DNA of 64,000 bases. It comes from UBA7374 sp965660635. GTDB lineage: Bacteria > Verrucomicrobiota > Verrucomicrobiia > Opitutales > Coraliomargaritaceae. The stretch is taken from positions 101,106-165,105 of the forward strand of contig CBFIAS010000001.1 in NCBI GenBank assembly GCA_965660635.1, in the 5' to 3' direction. Below, one piece after another: positions 50,270 through 60,300 of the stretch. The notes below the pieces were generated by a model. That model ran no database searches, was not told the origin of the DNA, and worked only from the letters and a program-made list of their open reading frames with translations. The translations under genes and the position numbers were made by a program. Numbering within the stretch: the stretch's first letter is position 1; every line of letters starts with the position of its first letter.

Positions 50270-51940
50270 ATGAAAAACGCATCCAAGAGCAAACCCTCCA
50301 TCCCATTCGAGAAACCCGTCCTTTTCGGCTTTGCCACGCAACGCAAGGAGGCAGACGGCAGGGTGGCCATTCGTTTCCGGTGGGTCCGCCTCCTTGCCGC
50401 CGTGCTAGTCATGTTCGCAGCCGGATGGCTGACTGTTGCCGCCGCCCTCTATGCCCACTTCAAATACCGCGGAGATTTTGACGCAGTAACCTACACGGAC
50501 ATGCTGGCCTTGCCCTTCACACTGGAAGAGCACCGCCAGAAGATGGGGGACTTCCATGTGGACAAAGGCCTCGAGGAGATCAAGGCCGGCAACGTCCGCG
50601 ACGGCCTGCGCCTGCTCCGCCTGGGCATCGCACGCTCTCCCGGCAACCTCAAGGGGCGGGTCGCTGTAGCCGAAATCTTTGAGATCGCCCTCAAACGCCA
50701 CGATAAATCCTCACAACTCCTAGTCGACGGCCTGAATCATGGCGGAATTGACGACAACGACTACCTCAAGGCAACCATCCGCCTGCTCCTCCGCCACCAA
50801 ATGGATGATGCCATTCAGGACATCGCGGAAGAACACCTGCCTCCCGAGCCCGAACTAACCGAGAAAAACCGTATTATCGCCTTCGGTGCCGCCCAAGCCA
50901 ACTTCCTCCGGGGTAACTTCGACCGGGCAGACGACTACCTCATTGACTACAAGCTGAATGACACCCTGGAAGGCCTGCTCCTCTCCTCCCAGATCAGCTG
51001 GGATCGCGGAAATCAACGCGCCGCAATCTCCAAAATGGAAAGATCCATCAACCGGTATCCCGGCGCGGAAGCTCTCTTCATGCAACTCAGCCGCTATCAC
51101 CGGGAACTTGGCGACATCGACCAAGCCAGGCGCTACGCCATCCTGCGCAACGTCAGCGACCCCATGAGTGCGGCTCCGCGCATCGAACTGCTCTACATCT
51201 ACAACGCGTCAGGAGACACGGACCGGGAACTCCGCGAGACCCGCCGCATGCTCCGCCAGTTCCGTGACGACGAGCCCGCACTGCAAACCCTCGCAAACTT
51301 TGCCGCCGACTCCGGCAATATTGAACTAGCCCGGCGCACCTACGAGGAAGCCCTTGAAAGCGAATTCTCCATCGATGCCTTCGCCCTCCTGCTGGTGGAG
51401 GCTCATCTGGTAAAAGAAGACTTCTCCGGCGCACTGGAGTTCTCTGAAGAAATGCTCAAAGAGCGGCCCGCCTGGCTGAAAGAGCGCTGGGGCATCTTCC
51501 AAAGCCTGCGTGCGGTAGCTTCCTACGGCTTCAACCGGCCGGATCTAGGCGAAATCTACCTGCAGGACTTTGTTTCCGACAAAGCCGTGCAGCCGAAGAC
51601 CTATCTCGCCGTAGCACGCCGCTTCCAGGAAATCAAACGCGACCAGCAGGCCCGGAAAATCCTCTCCTCTGCCTACGAGGCCGCACCGACCAACCAGAAA
51701 ATACTCTCCGAACTAATCCGGGTCGAGTTGAGGCTCGGCAACACCGACAAGCTCAACCGCCTGCTCTCCCGCTTCCTGCAAATGCGCCGTCCGCAGCTAA
51801 ACCTGCTCGAAGAAGCCTACCGCAAACTCGGCAGCGACCGGTTCATCTTCACCCCGAACCGCGAAAGCCTCCTGCTCGAACTCGGTGCCATGGTCCGGGA
51901 AAACGCGGAACGTCCCCAAAAAACCGGCAAATCCAGCTAG
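50270..51940 (+). CDS. TPR-repeat protein with N-terminal membrane anchor
   Basis: A 556-residue protein. A cytoplasmic leader of about 37 residues and a membrane helix (LLAAVLVMFAAGWLTVAAAL, about 41-60) precede a long solenoid of TPR-like repeats, for example GLEEIKAGNVRDGLRLLRLG, AQANFLRGNFDRADDYLIDY and EALFMQLSRYHRELGDIDQA. The solenoid should be periplasmic. Its divergent position beside the barrel/Wza/Wzc genes suggests a scaffold for polysaccharide assembly or export. No catalytic domain is seen. The stop lies one base from the opposing CNNM gene. Confidence 0.85.
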   Translation: MKNASKSKPSIPFEKPVLFGFATQRKEADGRVAIRFRWVRLLAAVLVMFAAGWLTVAAALYAHFKYRGDFDAVTYTDMLALPFTLEEHRQKMGDFHVDKGLEEIKAGNVRDGLRLLRLGIARSPGNLKGRVAVAEIFEIALKRHDKSSQLLVDGLNHGGIDDNDYLKATIRLLLRHQMDDAIQDIAEEHLPPEPELTEKNRIIAFGAAQANFLRGNFDRADDYLIDYKLNDTLEGLLLSSQISWDRGNQRAAISKMERSINRYPGAEALFMQLSRYHRELGDIDQARRYAILRNVSDPMSAAPRIELLYIYNASGDTDRELRETRRMLRQFRDDEPALQTLANFAADSGNIELARRTYEEALESEFSIDAFALLLVEAHLVKEDFSGALEFSEEMLKERPAWLKERWGIFQSLRAVASYGFNRPDLGEIYLQDFVSDKAVQPKTYLAVARRFQEIKRDQQARKILSSAYEAAPTNQKILSELIRVELRLGNTDKLNRLLSRFLQMRRPQLNLLEEAYRKLGSDRFIFTPNRESLLLELGAMVRENAERPQKTGKSS

Positions 51941-51941
51941 T

Positions 51942-53249
51942 TTACACCGGTCCCTGCAGGTTGGGCCCACGCTCCCTTTCCACCTGCACGCTGATCACCC
52001 GGCGCTCGTCCGCCTCGACCACCTGGATCCGCATCCCCGCGGCGGAAAGATTTTCGCCCGCCTTGGGGATGTAGCCCAGCTCTGCTGTAACCAGCCCACC
52101 GATCGTCGATACATCGTCGTTCTTGATCTCAAGATCCAGCTCCTCCCCGATGTCGTGCAACGGAGTCAATCCGGATACCCGGAAGGTGTCCGGGGTGCGC
52201 AAAGGCACCACCAGTTCCTCTTCGCTGTCGAACTCATCCTGGATATCCCCGACCAGCGACTCCAAAATGCTCTCCAAGGTGACCACCCCGATCACCCGCC
52301 CGAACTCATCCGCCACCAGCGCCATATGGAACTTCGCCCGCAACATGCGTTGCAGCGCCTCCTCCAGAGGCGTTTCCTGTGGGAACTGGGCAATACTCCT
52401 TTTCAGGGAAAGCGGGTCCATCCCGCCCGGGTCACCCTTGCTGCGAAAGATGTCCTTGATGTGGATAATTCCCGCGCAATTGTCCAGATCCCCCCGGCAT
52501 AGAGGGAAACGTGTGTGCCCGGCATCCTTCATCGCCGCCAGATTCGTCTCCAGATCCTCGTCCAGGTCATAGATCACCACCTGGTTTCTCGGCAGCAGGA
52601 TGTCATGCACAACCAGATCCTGCATTTGCAAAGTACGATCCACGATCTTCCGCACCACCGGAGAGAGGTCCGTGCTGTCCTCCCCCATCGCCCGGACCTG
52701 CACGTCCACATCCAGAGGATTTAACTCGTCCTTCAAATCCACTCCGATCCGCTTGAAATGAAGATGCTTCAAATGCCGGAACAACAGCATTGCCGGCATC
52801 GTCAACCAGCGGAAGAGCAACAACACCCGGTAAGAACGACGCAATCCATGCACCGGATCCCGCATCGCCGAACCACGCGGCAGGATCTCCGCAAACAAGT
52901 AATGCACCACCATGGCGCAGGCAAACGCCCCCGCCAGCACCCACGCGCCACCGGGCTTCCCTTGTCCGGCCAAGGCCAGCGCTCCCTCCACCAACGGCAC
53001 CAAAAGCAGGCCCAGCCCCATCGTGCAAAGCGTCTTCCCGAAACGAAACACCCGGCCAACCAGGTCATCCTCCCCCAGCAGGCCAGAAAGTCCCGGCATT
53101 TCCCGCAGCCGTCCCGGCACGTCCCCCTCCGCCTGCCCGTAGCGAATCTTCACCATGCTCGTCTCGCACAACACCAGGCTGCCGTGCAGAAACAGCACAA
53201 GCATCACCCCGGCGCATGGAAACAACAGACTGATAGCCTCCCCGCTCAT
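51942..53249 (-). CDS. CNNM/CBS-domain membrane protein (CorC/HlyC family)
   Basis: 435 residues from ATG 53249. A DUF21/CNNM membrane domain with about four helices (SLLFPCAGVMLVLFLHGSLVL; WVLAGAFACAMVVHYLFAEI) covers residues 1-150. A CBS pair follows at about 195-320 (VVHDILLPRNQVVIYD; FPLCRGDLDNCAGIIHIKDI; FHMALVADEFGRVIGVVTLE). A CorC_HlyC domain ends the protein (ISTIGGLV-like DVSTIGGLVTAELGYIPKAG). Members are linked to magnesium or cobalt efflux; the haemolysin name is historical. Its start overlaps the hisC stop (ATGA), so the two genes are coupled although their roles differ. Confidence 0.9.
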   Translation of the reverse strand: MSGEAISLLFPCAGVMLVLFLHGSLVLCETSMVKIRYGQAEGDVPGRLREMPGLSGLLGEDDLVGRVFRFGKTLCTMGLGLLLVPLVEGALALAGQGKPGGAWVLAGAFACAMVVHYLFAEILPRGSAMRDPVHGLRRSYRVLLLFRWLTMPAMLLFRHLKHLHFKRIGVDLKDELNPLDVDVQVRAMGEDSTDLSPVVRKIVDRTLQMQDLVVHDILLPRNQVVIYDLDEDLETNLAAMKDAGHTRFPLCRGDLDNCAGIIHIKDIFRSKGDPGGMDPLSLKRSIAQFPQETPLEEALQRMLRAKFHMALVADEFGRVIGVVTLESILESLVGDIQDEFDSEEELVVPLRTPDTFRVSGLTPLHDIGEELDLEIKNDDVSTIGGLVTAELGYIPKAGENLSAAGMRIQVVEADERRVISVQVERERGPNLQGPV

Positions 53250-54361
53250 CCTGCCCCCGCCGCACGCTCCTCCGGCATGAGCAACTGGAGTTCTCCCAGC
53301 AAGCGCTCGTTCTCCTCCCTCCGGCCAATTGTTATCCGCACAAACTCCGGCATCCCGTAGCCCGCCAAAGGACGCACGATCAGCCCCTTCCTCTGCAAGC
53401 CCGCAAAAACCCCGGCCCCGTCGCCCACCCGGCAAAGCACGAAATTCGCCTGGCCGCCCCAGGTCTCCAGCCCCATCCCCGAAAGCCCCCGGCAAAGCTG
53501 CTCGCGCCCGGATTCATTCTCCCGCCGGCACATCGCTACAAACGCTTCGTCCTCCAGCGCCGCCGTAGCCGCCGCCTGCGCCACCGAATTCACATTAAAC
53601 GGCTGGCGCACACGCTCCAGCAAGGCCATCAACTCCGGATCCCCGTAAGCATACCCGGCCCGCAAACCGCCCAGCCCGTATATCTTCGAAAAAGTCCGCA
53701 GGCAAACCACCTTGCGGCCAGCCCGGATCGCCCCGCACAAATCAGGCGCGGCCTCCAGATATTCCGCGTAGGCCTCGTCCAGGCAAAACACCACATGTTC
53801 CGGCAGCGACTCCGCAAATTCCAGCAACTCCTCGCCCCCGTTCGCCATGCCCGTCGGATTATTCGGACTCGCCACGAAGACCAGCCGCGTCCGCTCCGTC
53901 ACCGCCGCCCGCATCGCCTCCAGATCGTGCCCGAAGTCCCGCATCGGCACCTCCACCGCAGTCGCCCCGAAAAGACGCGCCACCAGCTTGTACACAATGA
54001 AGGCCTGAGCCCCCATCACCACTTCCAGCCCGGGCCGGAGAAACACATGCCCGAGCAACTCGATCAACTCATTTGACCCGTTGCCCACCACCACTGCATC
54101 CGCCTCCACCCCGCGCTTGCGGGCGATCGCACGGCGCAGCTCGCAGGCCCCGCCGTCCGGATACAATTGCAGCGAACCCAGGCAATTGGCCGCCGCCTCT
54201 ATCGCCAGAGGCGATGGCCCGAAAGGATTCTCATTCGAAGCCAGCTTCGCCACCCCCTCCACATCCAGCCCGTGCTCCCGCGCCACTTCGGCGATCGGCT
54301 TTCCGGGCACATACACCGGCAGATCGGACACCCCGGCGATTGCAAGATCAGCATAATTCAT
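53246..54361 (-). CDS. hisC: Histidinol-phosphate aminotransferase
   Basis: A class I/II PLP aminotransferase of 371 residues from ATG 54361. Landmarks: LPVYVPGKPIAEVAREHG, LASNENPFGPSPLAIEA, YPDGGACELRRAIARK, GNGSNELIELL, ASPNNPTGM, the PLP lysine in LRTFSKIYGLGGLRAGY, and a C-terminal VRPLAGYGMPEFVRITIG. HisC transaminates imidazole-acetol phosphate in histidine synthesis; some homologues also act on phenylalanine or tyrosine precursors. No other his gene is nearby. Divergent from the RmlD-like gene with 63 bases between starts. Confidence 0.92.
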   Translation of the reverse strand: MNYADLAIAGVSDLPVYVPGKPIAEVAREHGLDVEGVAKLASNENPFGPSPLAIEAAANCLGSLQLYPDGGACELRRAIARKRGVEADAVVVGNGSNELIELLGHVFLRPGLEVVMGAQAFIVYKLVARLFGATAVEVPMRDFGHDLEAMRAAVTERTRLVFVASPNNPTGMANGGEELLEFAESLPEHVVFCLDEAYAEYLEAAPDLCGAIRAGRKVVCLRTFSKIYGLGGLRAGYAYGDPELMALLERVRQPFNVNSVAQAAATAALEDEAFVAMCRRENESGREQLCRGLSGMGLETWGGQANFVLCRVGDGAGVFAGLQRKGLIVRPLAGYGMPEFVRITIGRREENERLLGELQLLMPEERAAGAG

Positions 54362-54424
54362 CAGCACCTAAAAACCTTGCCCTGCCCCTCCGTGATTGCA
54401 ACAAAAACCCAGCATTTCCCTACC

Positions 54425-55330
54425 ATGAAAATCCTCCTCACCGGCGCAACCGGGCTACTCGGCCACGCCTACGCCACCGCCGCCCTCCTGCGCGGGCATC
54501 AAGTCACCGCCCTCTCCAAGTCCCGCGTCTCCAGTATTCCGGGCCTCGCCGCATCCCGCCAGATCGATGGCAACGACAGCGCCGAAATCACTCGCCTCTG
54601 CCTCGAGCTCTGGCCCGACGTCATCGTCAACTGCGCAGCCATCTCAAACCCAGCCGACGTCGACGCCAACCCCGCACTGGCCGAAAAAATCAACGTCGCC
54701 CTGCCACGCCAACTCGCACAGATCGCCTCACACCTCGGCGCCCGCTTTCTCCACGTCTCCAGCGACATGGTCTTCGACGGGCACGCCCGCGAGCCCTACC
54801 GGTCCACCAACATGCCCTGCCCGACCAGCCTTTACGGCCAGACCAAGCTCATGGCCGAGCGCGAAGTACTCGAACACAACACAGAAGATCCCATCGTCCT
54901 CCGCATACCCATCCTTATGGGCCGCAGCCCCTCCGGCCAGCGCAGCGTCCATGAGAAACTCCTTGCCGCCATCGACCGAGGCGAACGCCCCAAGCTCTTC
55001 TGCGACGAAATCCGCCAGCCCTGCTCCGCCGGTAACGTCGCCGATGTGCTCCTCGAACTCAGCGAACGCCGCGACCTCCATGGCATCTTCCACTGGGCCG
55101 GCAGCGAGACACTCTCCCGCTTCGAAATGGGACAACGCATCCTCCGCCACTTCAACATGCCGCTAGACGCCATTCAATCCGTCACCCGGAACGATCACCC
55201 CGAACACGCCAACCGCCCCGAACGCCTCGCCTTCAACCTCCACCCCATCGTCGACAAGCTCAAGACCCGCCCGCCCGACTTCCAGCAACAACTCGATGAA
55301 CTCACCTTCGTCGAGCCACTCCGCGGCTGA
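54425..55330 (+). CDS. RmlD-like NAD(P)-dependent sugar reductase (SDR)
   Basis: 301 residues from ATG 54425, an extended short-chain dehydrogenase. The Rossmann motif is KILLTGATGLLGHAYATAAL; the catalytic serine is in HVSSDMVFDGHAREPY and YxxxK is SLYGQTKLMAERE. PRVHEKLL-type C-terminal segments resemble dTDP-4-dehydrorhamnose reductase (RmlD). The rml A, B and C genes are not in the window, so the substrate may be another 4-keto sugar or the protein may be a general RmlD-superfamily reductase. A lipoate-ligase homologue follows 21 bases later. Confidence 0.85.
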   Translation: MKILLTGATGLLGHAYATAALLRGHQVTALSKSRVSSIPGLAASRQIDGNDSAEITRLCLELWPDVIVNCAAISNPADVDANPALAEKINVALPRQLAQIASHLGARFLHVSSDMVFDGHAREPYRSTNMPCPTSLYGQTKLMAEREVLEHNTEDPIVLRIPILMGRSPSGQRSVHEKLLAAIDRGERPKLFCDEIRQPCSAGNVADVLLELSERRDLHGIFHWAGSETLSRFEMGQRILRHFNMPLDAIQSVTRNDHPEHANRPERLAFNLHPIVDKLKTRPPDFQQQLDELTFVEPLRG

Positions 55331-55351
55331 TTCAACACTCGACGACCCCGG

Positions 55352-56074
55352 ATGCACCTCGTCCACCTGCCCAACGCCTTCGACAACGCCCCGGGAAACA
55401 TGGCCCTGGACAGCACGCTCCTGCAGACCGTGCCCCAGGCGCACGCCCTCTTCCGCCACTACGGCTGGATTGAGCCGGCCCTCACCTACGGCTACACCCA
55501 GCGCTTCCGCGAAGTCCACGCATCCGCCCCAGAAGACATCCACCTTTGCCGGCGGCCTACCGCCGGCGGCATCGTCGATCACCGCAACGACTGGACCTAT
55601 AGCCTCGTCCTCCATGCAGCGCTACCCGCCGCCAAGCTGCCCCCAGCAAAACTCTACACCGCCATCCACCAATGCCTCCAGCACTCCCTTCGGGAGCAAG
55701 GCATCCACTCCCGTCTCGCCCCCTGCCCGAGGCAATGCGCCGGCACCGCCACTCCCGCACCCGCAGACCACTCCCGCTGCTTTGCCAACCCCGTGGCCGA
55801 CGACCTGCTCCACACCGGAAACGACGCAAAAATCGCCGGCGCCGCGATCAAGCGCTCACGCCACGGGCTCCTCCTCCAGGGCTCCATCGACCGTGCCGCA
55901 TTGCCCTCCGGCTTCCAACCCGCACCCTTCGCCGATCAATTCGCCCGCGCCATCGCCGACGCATTCAGCCTGACGACCCGCCAACTGCCCGACTTGCGCC
56001 CTCTATTCCAGCAACCCCTGCTCGACGACCTGCGCAAGCGCTACGCCAGCAGCCAGTGGCAACAAAAGCGCTAA
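55352..56074 (+). CDS. Lipoate-protein ligase family protein (BPL/LplA fold)
   Basis: A 240-residue member of the biotin/lipoate ligase fold. Landmarks: NMALDSTLLQTVPQAHALFR, WIEPALTYGYTQRF, the CRRPTAGGIVDHRNDWTYSL motif (R-R-x-x-G-G-x-V-x-H) and DAKIAGAAIKRSRHGLLLQG with the conserved lysine. It may attach lipoate or octanoate, or transfer it between proteins. The de novo enzymes LipB and LipA are also encoded in this window at 22-24 kb, so a salvage or special-target role is plausible. It ends 2 bases from the convergent FabZ-like gene. Confidence 0.83.
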   Translation: MHLVHLPNAFDNAPGNMALDSTLLQTVPQAHALFRHYGWIEPALTYGYTQRFREVHASAPEDIHLCRRPTAGGIVDHRNDWTYSLVLHAALPAAKLPPAKLYTAIHQCLQHSLREQGIHSRLAPCPRQCAGTATPAPADHSRCFANPVADDLLHTGNDAKIAGAAIKRSRHGLLLQGSIDRAALPSGFQPAPFADQFARAIADAFSLTTRQLPDLRPLFQQPLLDDLRKRYASSQWQQKR

Positions 56075-56076
56075 AA

Positions 56077-56547
56077 TCAGAGTAAATGCTCGTCGCTCAA
56101 GTTCATCAGGCTGAACTGTAGCTTCGCCCTCAATTCGCCCCCCTGCTCCACCCGGGCGCGAAACTTGAAAAGATTCCCCGCGTGCTCCAGCAAGTCCACC
56201 CGCGCACACAGTTCCCCCTCCGGCTTCGCCAAAGCATAATACTTCGCGTGCCCAACCTTGCTCAGCACCCCGATCGCATGCCCCTTCGTCCGCTCGCTGT
56301 CATAATCCGCCACACCGGAATGAAAACGCGTCAACAACACCCCCGCAGACTGCGTGCACAACTCCTGCAGCATCGCTCCCGGAACCACCGGCGCACCCGG
56401 AAAATGACCCTCCAGGTACGGCTCGTCACCGCGGTGCAATTTCACCCCGCAGACATGCCTCTCCGTCAACGCATCCACCCGGTCCACCATTAAATATGGT
56501 TCCCTGTGGTGCAACAGCACCTTGATCGCTTCCCGGTCCATGATCAT
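56077..56547 (-). CDS. FabZ-like hot-dog dehydratase
   Basis: A 156-residue hot-dog fold protein from ATG 56547 (ATG 56541 is also possible). LLHHREPYLMVDRV and EGHFPGAPVVPGAMLQELCTQ contain both catalytic residues of 3-hydroxyacyl-ACP dehydratases (His and Glu). The start overlaps the stop of the DUF2071 gene by one base (TGATG), so translation is coupled. True fabZ usually lies with lpxA/lpxD; this copy does not, so it could be a paralogue for another acyl pathway. Confidence 0.82.
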   Translation of the reverse strand: MIMDREAIKVLLHHREPYLMVDRVDALTERHVCGVKLHRGDEPYLEGHFPGAPVVPGAMLQELCTQSAGVLLTRFHSGVADYDSERTKGHAIGVLSKVGHAKYYALAKPEGELCARVDLLEHAGNLFKFRARVEQGGELRAKLQFSLMNLSDEHLL

Positions 56548-57230
56548 CACACAAGCTTGGTAAACGGCAGGAACCGGACGTCAAGAGCCGCCGCATACCG
56601 CGCGTGCCAGTCATTTGTGGAGGAGAAGCCAAACTCCTCCGAGAGCGACTCCGAAACATCCAGATCCTCCACCCCGCTCAACTCCCACGGTTCGTGCAGC
56701 ACATCTCCGCGATAAAACCCATTCCGCCCCCGCGTGAACAACGAGTACCGCTCCACCAGCCAGCGATCCAACGAATCCGAAGGGCGAGCCCCCCCCAACC
56801 GGGCACGGATCCGAGCTGACCCCACCGACTCAAATTCATAGTCCCGCCCCCTCACTTTCCCCCGCAAACGACGGAGGCGATACGGCAGGTGGAAAAATGT
56901 ACGCGCAATCCACTGCCCCGGCAGATTGTCTGTATCCAGAGTGAAAAAATACACCCCCGGCCGGCCACGAAAACGCACATAAGTACGCAGATTCAACTCC
57001 CGCAGCCGTACCCAGCCAAATCCCGGTGTGCACGGAAACCGGATGTGCGACATGTAGAACGGAACCACGCTCAACCACGCCCGGCCATCCGCCACATCCA
57101 CTTCCAGACCCTCCGGCAGGCGCGCCTGCACCAACTCCGGTTCCACCGCATAGCTGAGAAAAAGCAGATGCGTCCAGCGCTGGGCGATCACCCAGCCTCT
57201 ATCGCCAACAGTCTGCGAGTGCACAACCAT
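56547..57230 (-). CDS. DUF2071 (YqjF-like) protein
   Basis: From ATG 57230, 227 residues. Typical DUF2071 features: WTHLLFLSYAVEPELVQARL then PEGLEVDVADGRAWLSVVPF, with VRFRGRPGVYFFTLD and DWHARYAAALDVRFLPFTKL. The fold is related to acetoacetate decarboxylase. Biological role unknown. The frame continues upstream past 57230, but the extra residues resemble no family member. It is coupled to the downstream FabZ-like gene and divergent from dnaE. Confidence 0.85.
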   Translation of the reverse strand: MVVHSQTVGDRGWVIAQRWTHLLFLSYAVEPELVQARLPEGLEVDVADGRAWLSVVPFYMSHIRFPCTPGFGWVRLRELNLRTYVRFRGRPGVYFFTLDTDNLPGQWIARTFFHLPYRLRRLRGKVRGRDYEFESVGSARIRARLGGARPSDSLDRWLVERYSLFTRGRNGFYRGDVLHEPWELSGVEDLDVSESLSEEFGFSSTNDWHARYAAALDVRFLPFTKLV

Positions 57231-57360
57231 GAAGAAGAATCCCGCCAGAGGACAAAAACCTAACCCGCTTGCCCGTAAAAGCCCGCAAAAACAACGATTT
57301 TTCCGCTCCCGTCCATTTTGACTTTTACTCACCCCGGTCCGCCCCCACTCTATCTCACGA

Positions 57361-60300
57361 ATGCCACAAAAAGACCGAGAATTCGTTCATCTGCACGTCC
57401 ACACGGACCATAGCCTGTTGGACGGATGCTCCCGCACCGACCGCCTCTGCCAACGAGCCTCCGAACTCGGCATGAAGGCCCTCTCCATTACCGACCACGG
57501 CGTCCTCTACGGCCTCACCAATTTCTTCAAACAGGCCAAAAAATACGACATCAAGCCCCTTCTCGGCTGCGAGATCTACCTCGTCTTTGAAGACAAGCTC
57601 GGCGAGACCAAGGAAGAGCGCGCCGCCCAGAAATCCTACCATATGGGCCTCCTCGCGCGGAACTTCACCGGCTACCAGAACCTCTGCAAGATTGTCTCCC
57701 GAGCCCACACCCAGGGCTTCTACTACAACCCCCGCACAGACCTCAGCACCCTCGCCGCACACAGCGAGGGCCTGATCGGCTTCTCCGGCTGCCTTGCCGC
57801 CGTCATTCCCCGCCTTCTCGCCGACGGTCAATACGAACAGGCCCGCGACGCCGCCGCAAAATTCGTCGATATCTTCGGCAAGGATTACTTCATCGTCGAG
57901 TTGATGGACCACGGCATCGAGAAACAACGCCGCATCATCCCCGACCTCCTCAAGATCGCCGCCGAATTCGGCCTCAAAGTCGTCGCCACCAACGACGTCC
58001 ACTACGTCAAGGAGACCGACTGGGAGCCGCACGACTCCCTCCTCTGCATCCAGACCGGGTCCATGATCCGCGACGAGAAGCGCATGCGCTACGACGCACG
58101 GCAATTCTACCTAAAATCCCGCGAGGAAATGGACCTCGCCTTCAAGGAAGTCCCGGAAGCCGTCACCAACACCTCCGCCATCGCCGAGATGTGCGATGCC
58201 GACCTTCCCTTCGGCGAAGACCATTACCCCGTCTACCAGCGGCCCATAGAGCTCGAAGACGGGCGCGACCACGCCAACTTCGACCGCATCCTCGACATCT
58301 ACCTGGAAAAACAAAACGCCGTCCTCACCCGCGACGGCAAAGAACCCGTCACCCTCGACCAGGCCAAGCGGGACTCCCTCAAGAACAACGGCCTCTTCCT
58401 CTTCGAACTCTGCAAGACCGGCCTGGCTGAACGCTACGGCACCGACTATGACGCCTGCCGCGCAGACTGGGACAACGCCTCGCCCCAGGACCGTCGCTAC
58501 TGCGAACAACTCGACTACGAACTCGCCATCATTGCCGGCACCGGATTCGTCGATTATTTCCTCATCGTCTGGGACTTCATCCACTGGGCCCGCGAGCAAG
58601 CCATCCCCGTAGGCCCGGGCCGCGGCTCCGGAGCCGGCTGCATTGTCGCCTACGTCCTCAAAATCACAGACATCGACCCCCTGGGCTTCGGCCTCCTCTT
58701 CGAGCGCATGCTCAACCTCGAGCGCGTCTCCCCGCCCGACTTCGACGTGGACTTCTGCATGCGCCGACGGGACCAGGTCGTCGAGTACGTCCGCAATAAA
58801 TACGGGCGCGAGCGGGTCGCCAACATCATCACCTTCGGCACATTCGGCGCAAAAATGGTCGTCCGCGACCTCGCCCGGATCAACGAGATCGAGTTCTCCC
58901 AGGCCAACAAGCTCGCCAAGATGATCCCTGAAGAGCTCAACATCACCCTCGACGACGCCGTTGGCAAATCCCCGGAACTCCAGCAGGAAGTACAGAACAA
59001 CCCCGTCGCCCGGAGCATCGTCGAGCAGGGCCGCATCATCGAAGGCATGGTCCGCAATACCGGCAAACACGCCTGCGGTGTCATCATTGCCGACCAGGAC
59101 ATCACCAACCTCGTACCCGTCACCCTTCAGGAAGGCGACCTCACCACGCAGTACCCCAAAGGCCCCTGCGAGGATCTCGGCCTCCTCAAGATGGACTTCC
59201 TCGGGCTCAAGACCCTCACCGTCATCGACGACGCCCAGAACAACGTGCGCCGCACCCGCGACTTGCCCGGCTTCGACATCGAAAAAGCACCCCTCGACGA
59301 CGATCCCACCTTCGCCCTCCTCAACAGCGGCCGCACCACCGGCGTCTTCCAGCTCGAGTCCGGCGGCATGCAGCAACTCTGCCGGCAAATCGGCCTCAGC
59401 TCCTTCGAGGAAATCATCGCCCTCATCGCCCTTTACCGGCCCGGCCCGATGCAGTTCATCCCCGACTTCATCAAAGGCAAGAAAGACCCCTCGACCGTCC
59501 AGGTGCCACATCCCCTCTTGAAAGACCTAGTTGAGGAGACCTACGGGGTGCTCGTCTACCAGGAGCAGGTCATGCAAGCCGCCCAGATTATCGCCGGGTA
59601 CACCCTCGGCGGCGCGGACATCCTCCGCCGTGCCATGGGCAAGAAGATCAAGGAGGTGATGGACGCCCAGAAAGACGTATTCATCCAGGGCGCCAAGGAC
59701 ACCAACAACATCGACCGCAAGAACGCCGAGGCCATCTTCGCACTCCTTGAGAAATTCGCCGAGTACGGCTTCAACAAGTCGCACTCCGCCGCCTATGCCA
59801 TGCTCAGCTACCGGACCGCCTACCTCAAGGCCAACTACCCCGTCGAGTTCATGGCTGCCGTCCTCACCTCCGAGCAAGGCAACGCCGACAAGATCACCCA
59901 CTTTCTCGATGAGTGCGGAGCCATGCAACTGCCCGTCCTCAGCCCCGACGTAAACGACTCCGGCGCCACCTTCACCCCAGTCCTCGAGGGCGCATCCGGC
60001 AGCATCCGCTTCGGACTCGCCGCGATCAAAAGCGTCGGCGAAGGCGCAGCCGAAGCGATCATCGACGAACGCACCAAAAGCGGCCCCTACAAAGGCTTCC
60101 GCGACTTCATCGTCCGCTGCCTCGACAAAGCCGTCAACCGGCGCGTCATCGAAGCCCTCATCAAGACCGGAGCCTTTGACTCATTCGGATATGACCGCGC
60201 CCACCTCCTCCACGAGATCGAGCCCGAAATGGCCGAAGCCGCGACCATTGCCAAAGACCGCGACGAAGGCCAGGGCAGCCTCTTCGGGGAAATCACCGAG

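Noticed and set aside
58111..59511. 466-residue antisense ORF over dnaE
   Set aside because: A shadow of the high-GC dnaE coding sequence with no recognisable protein features.
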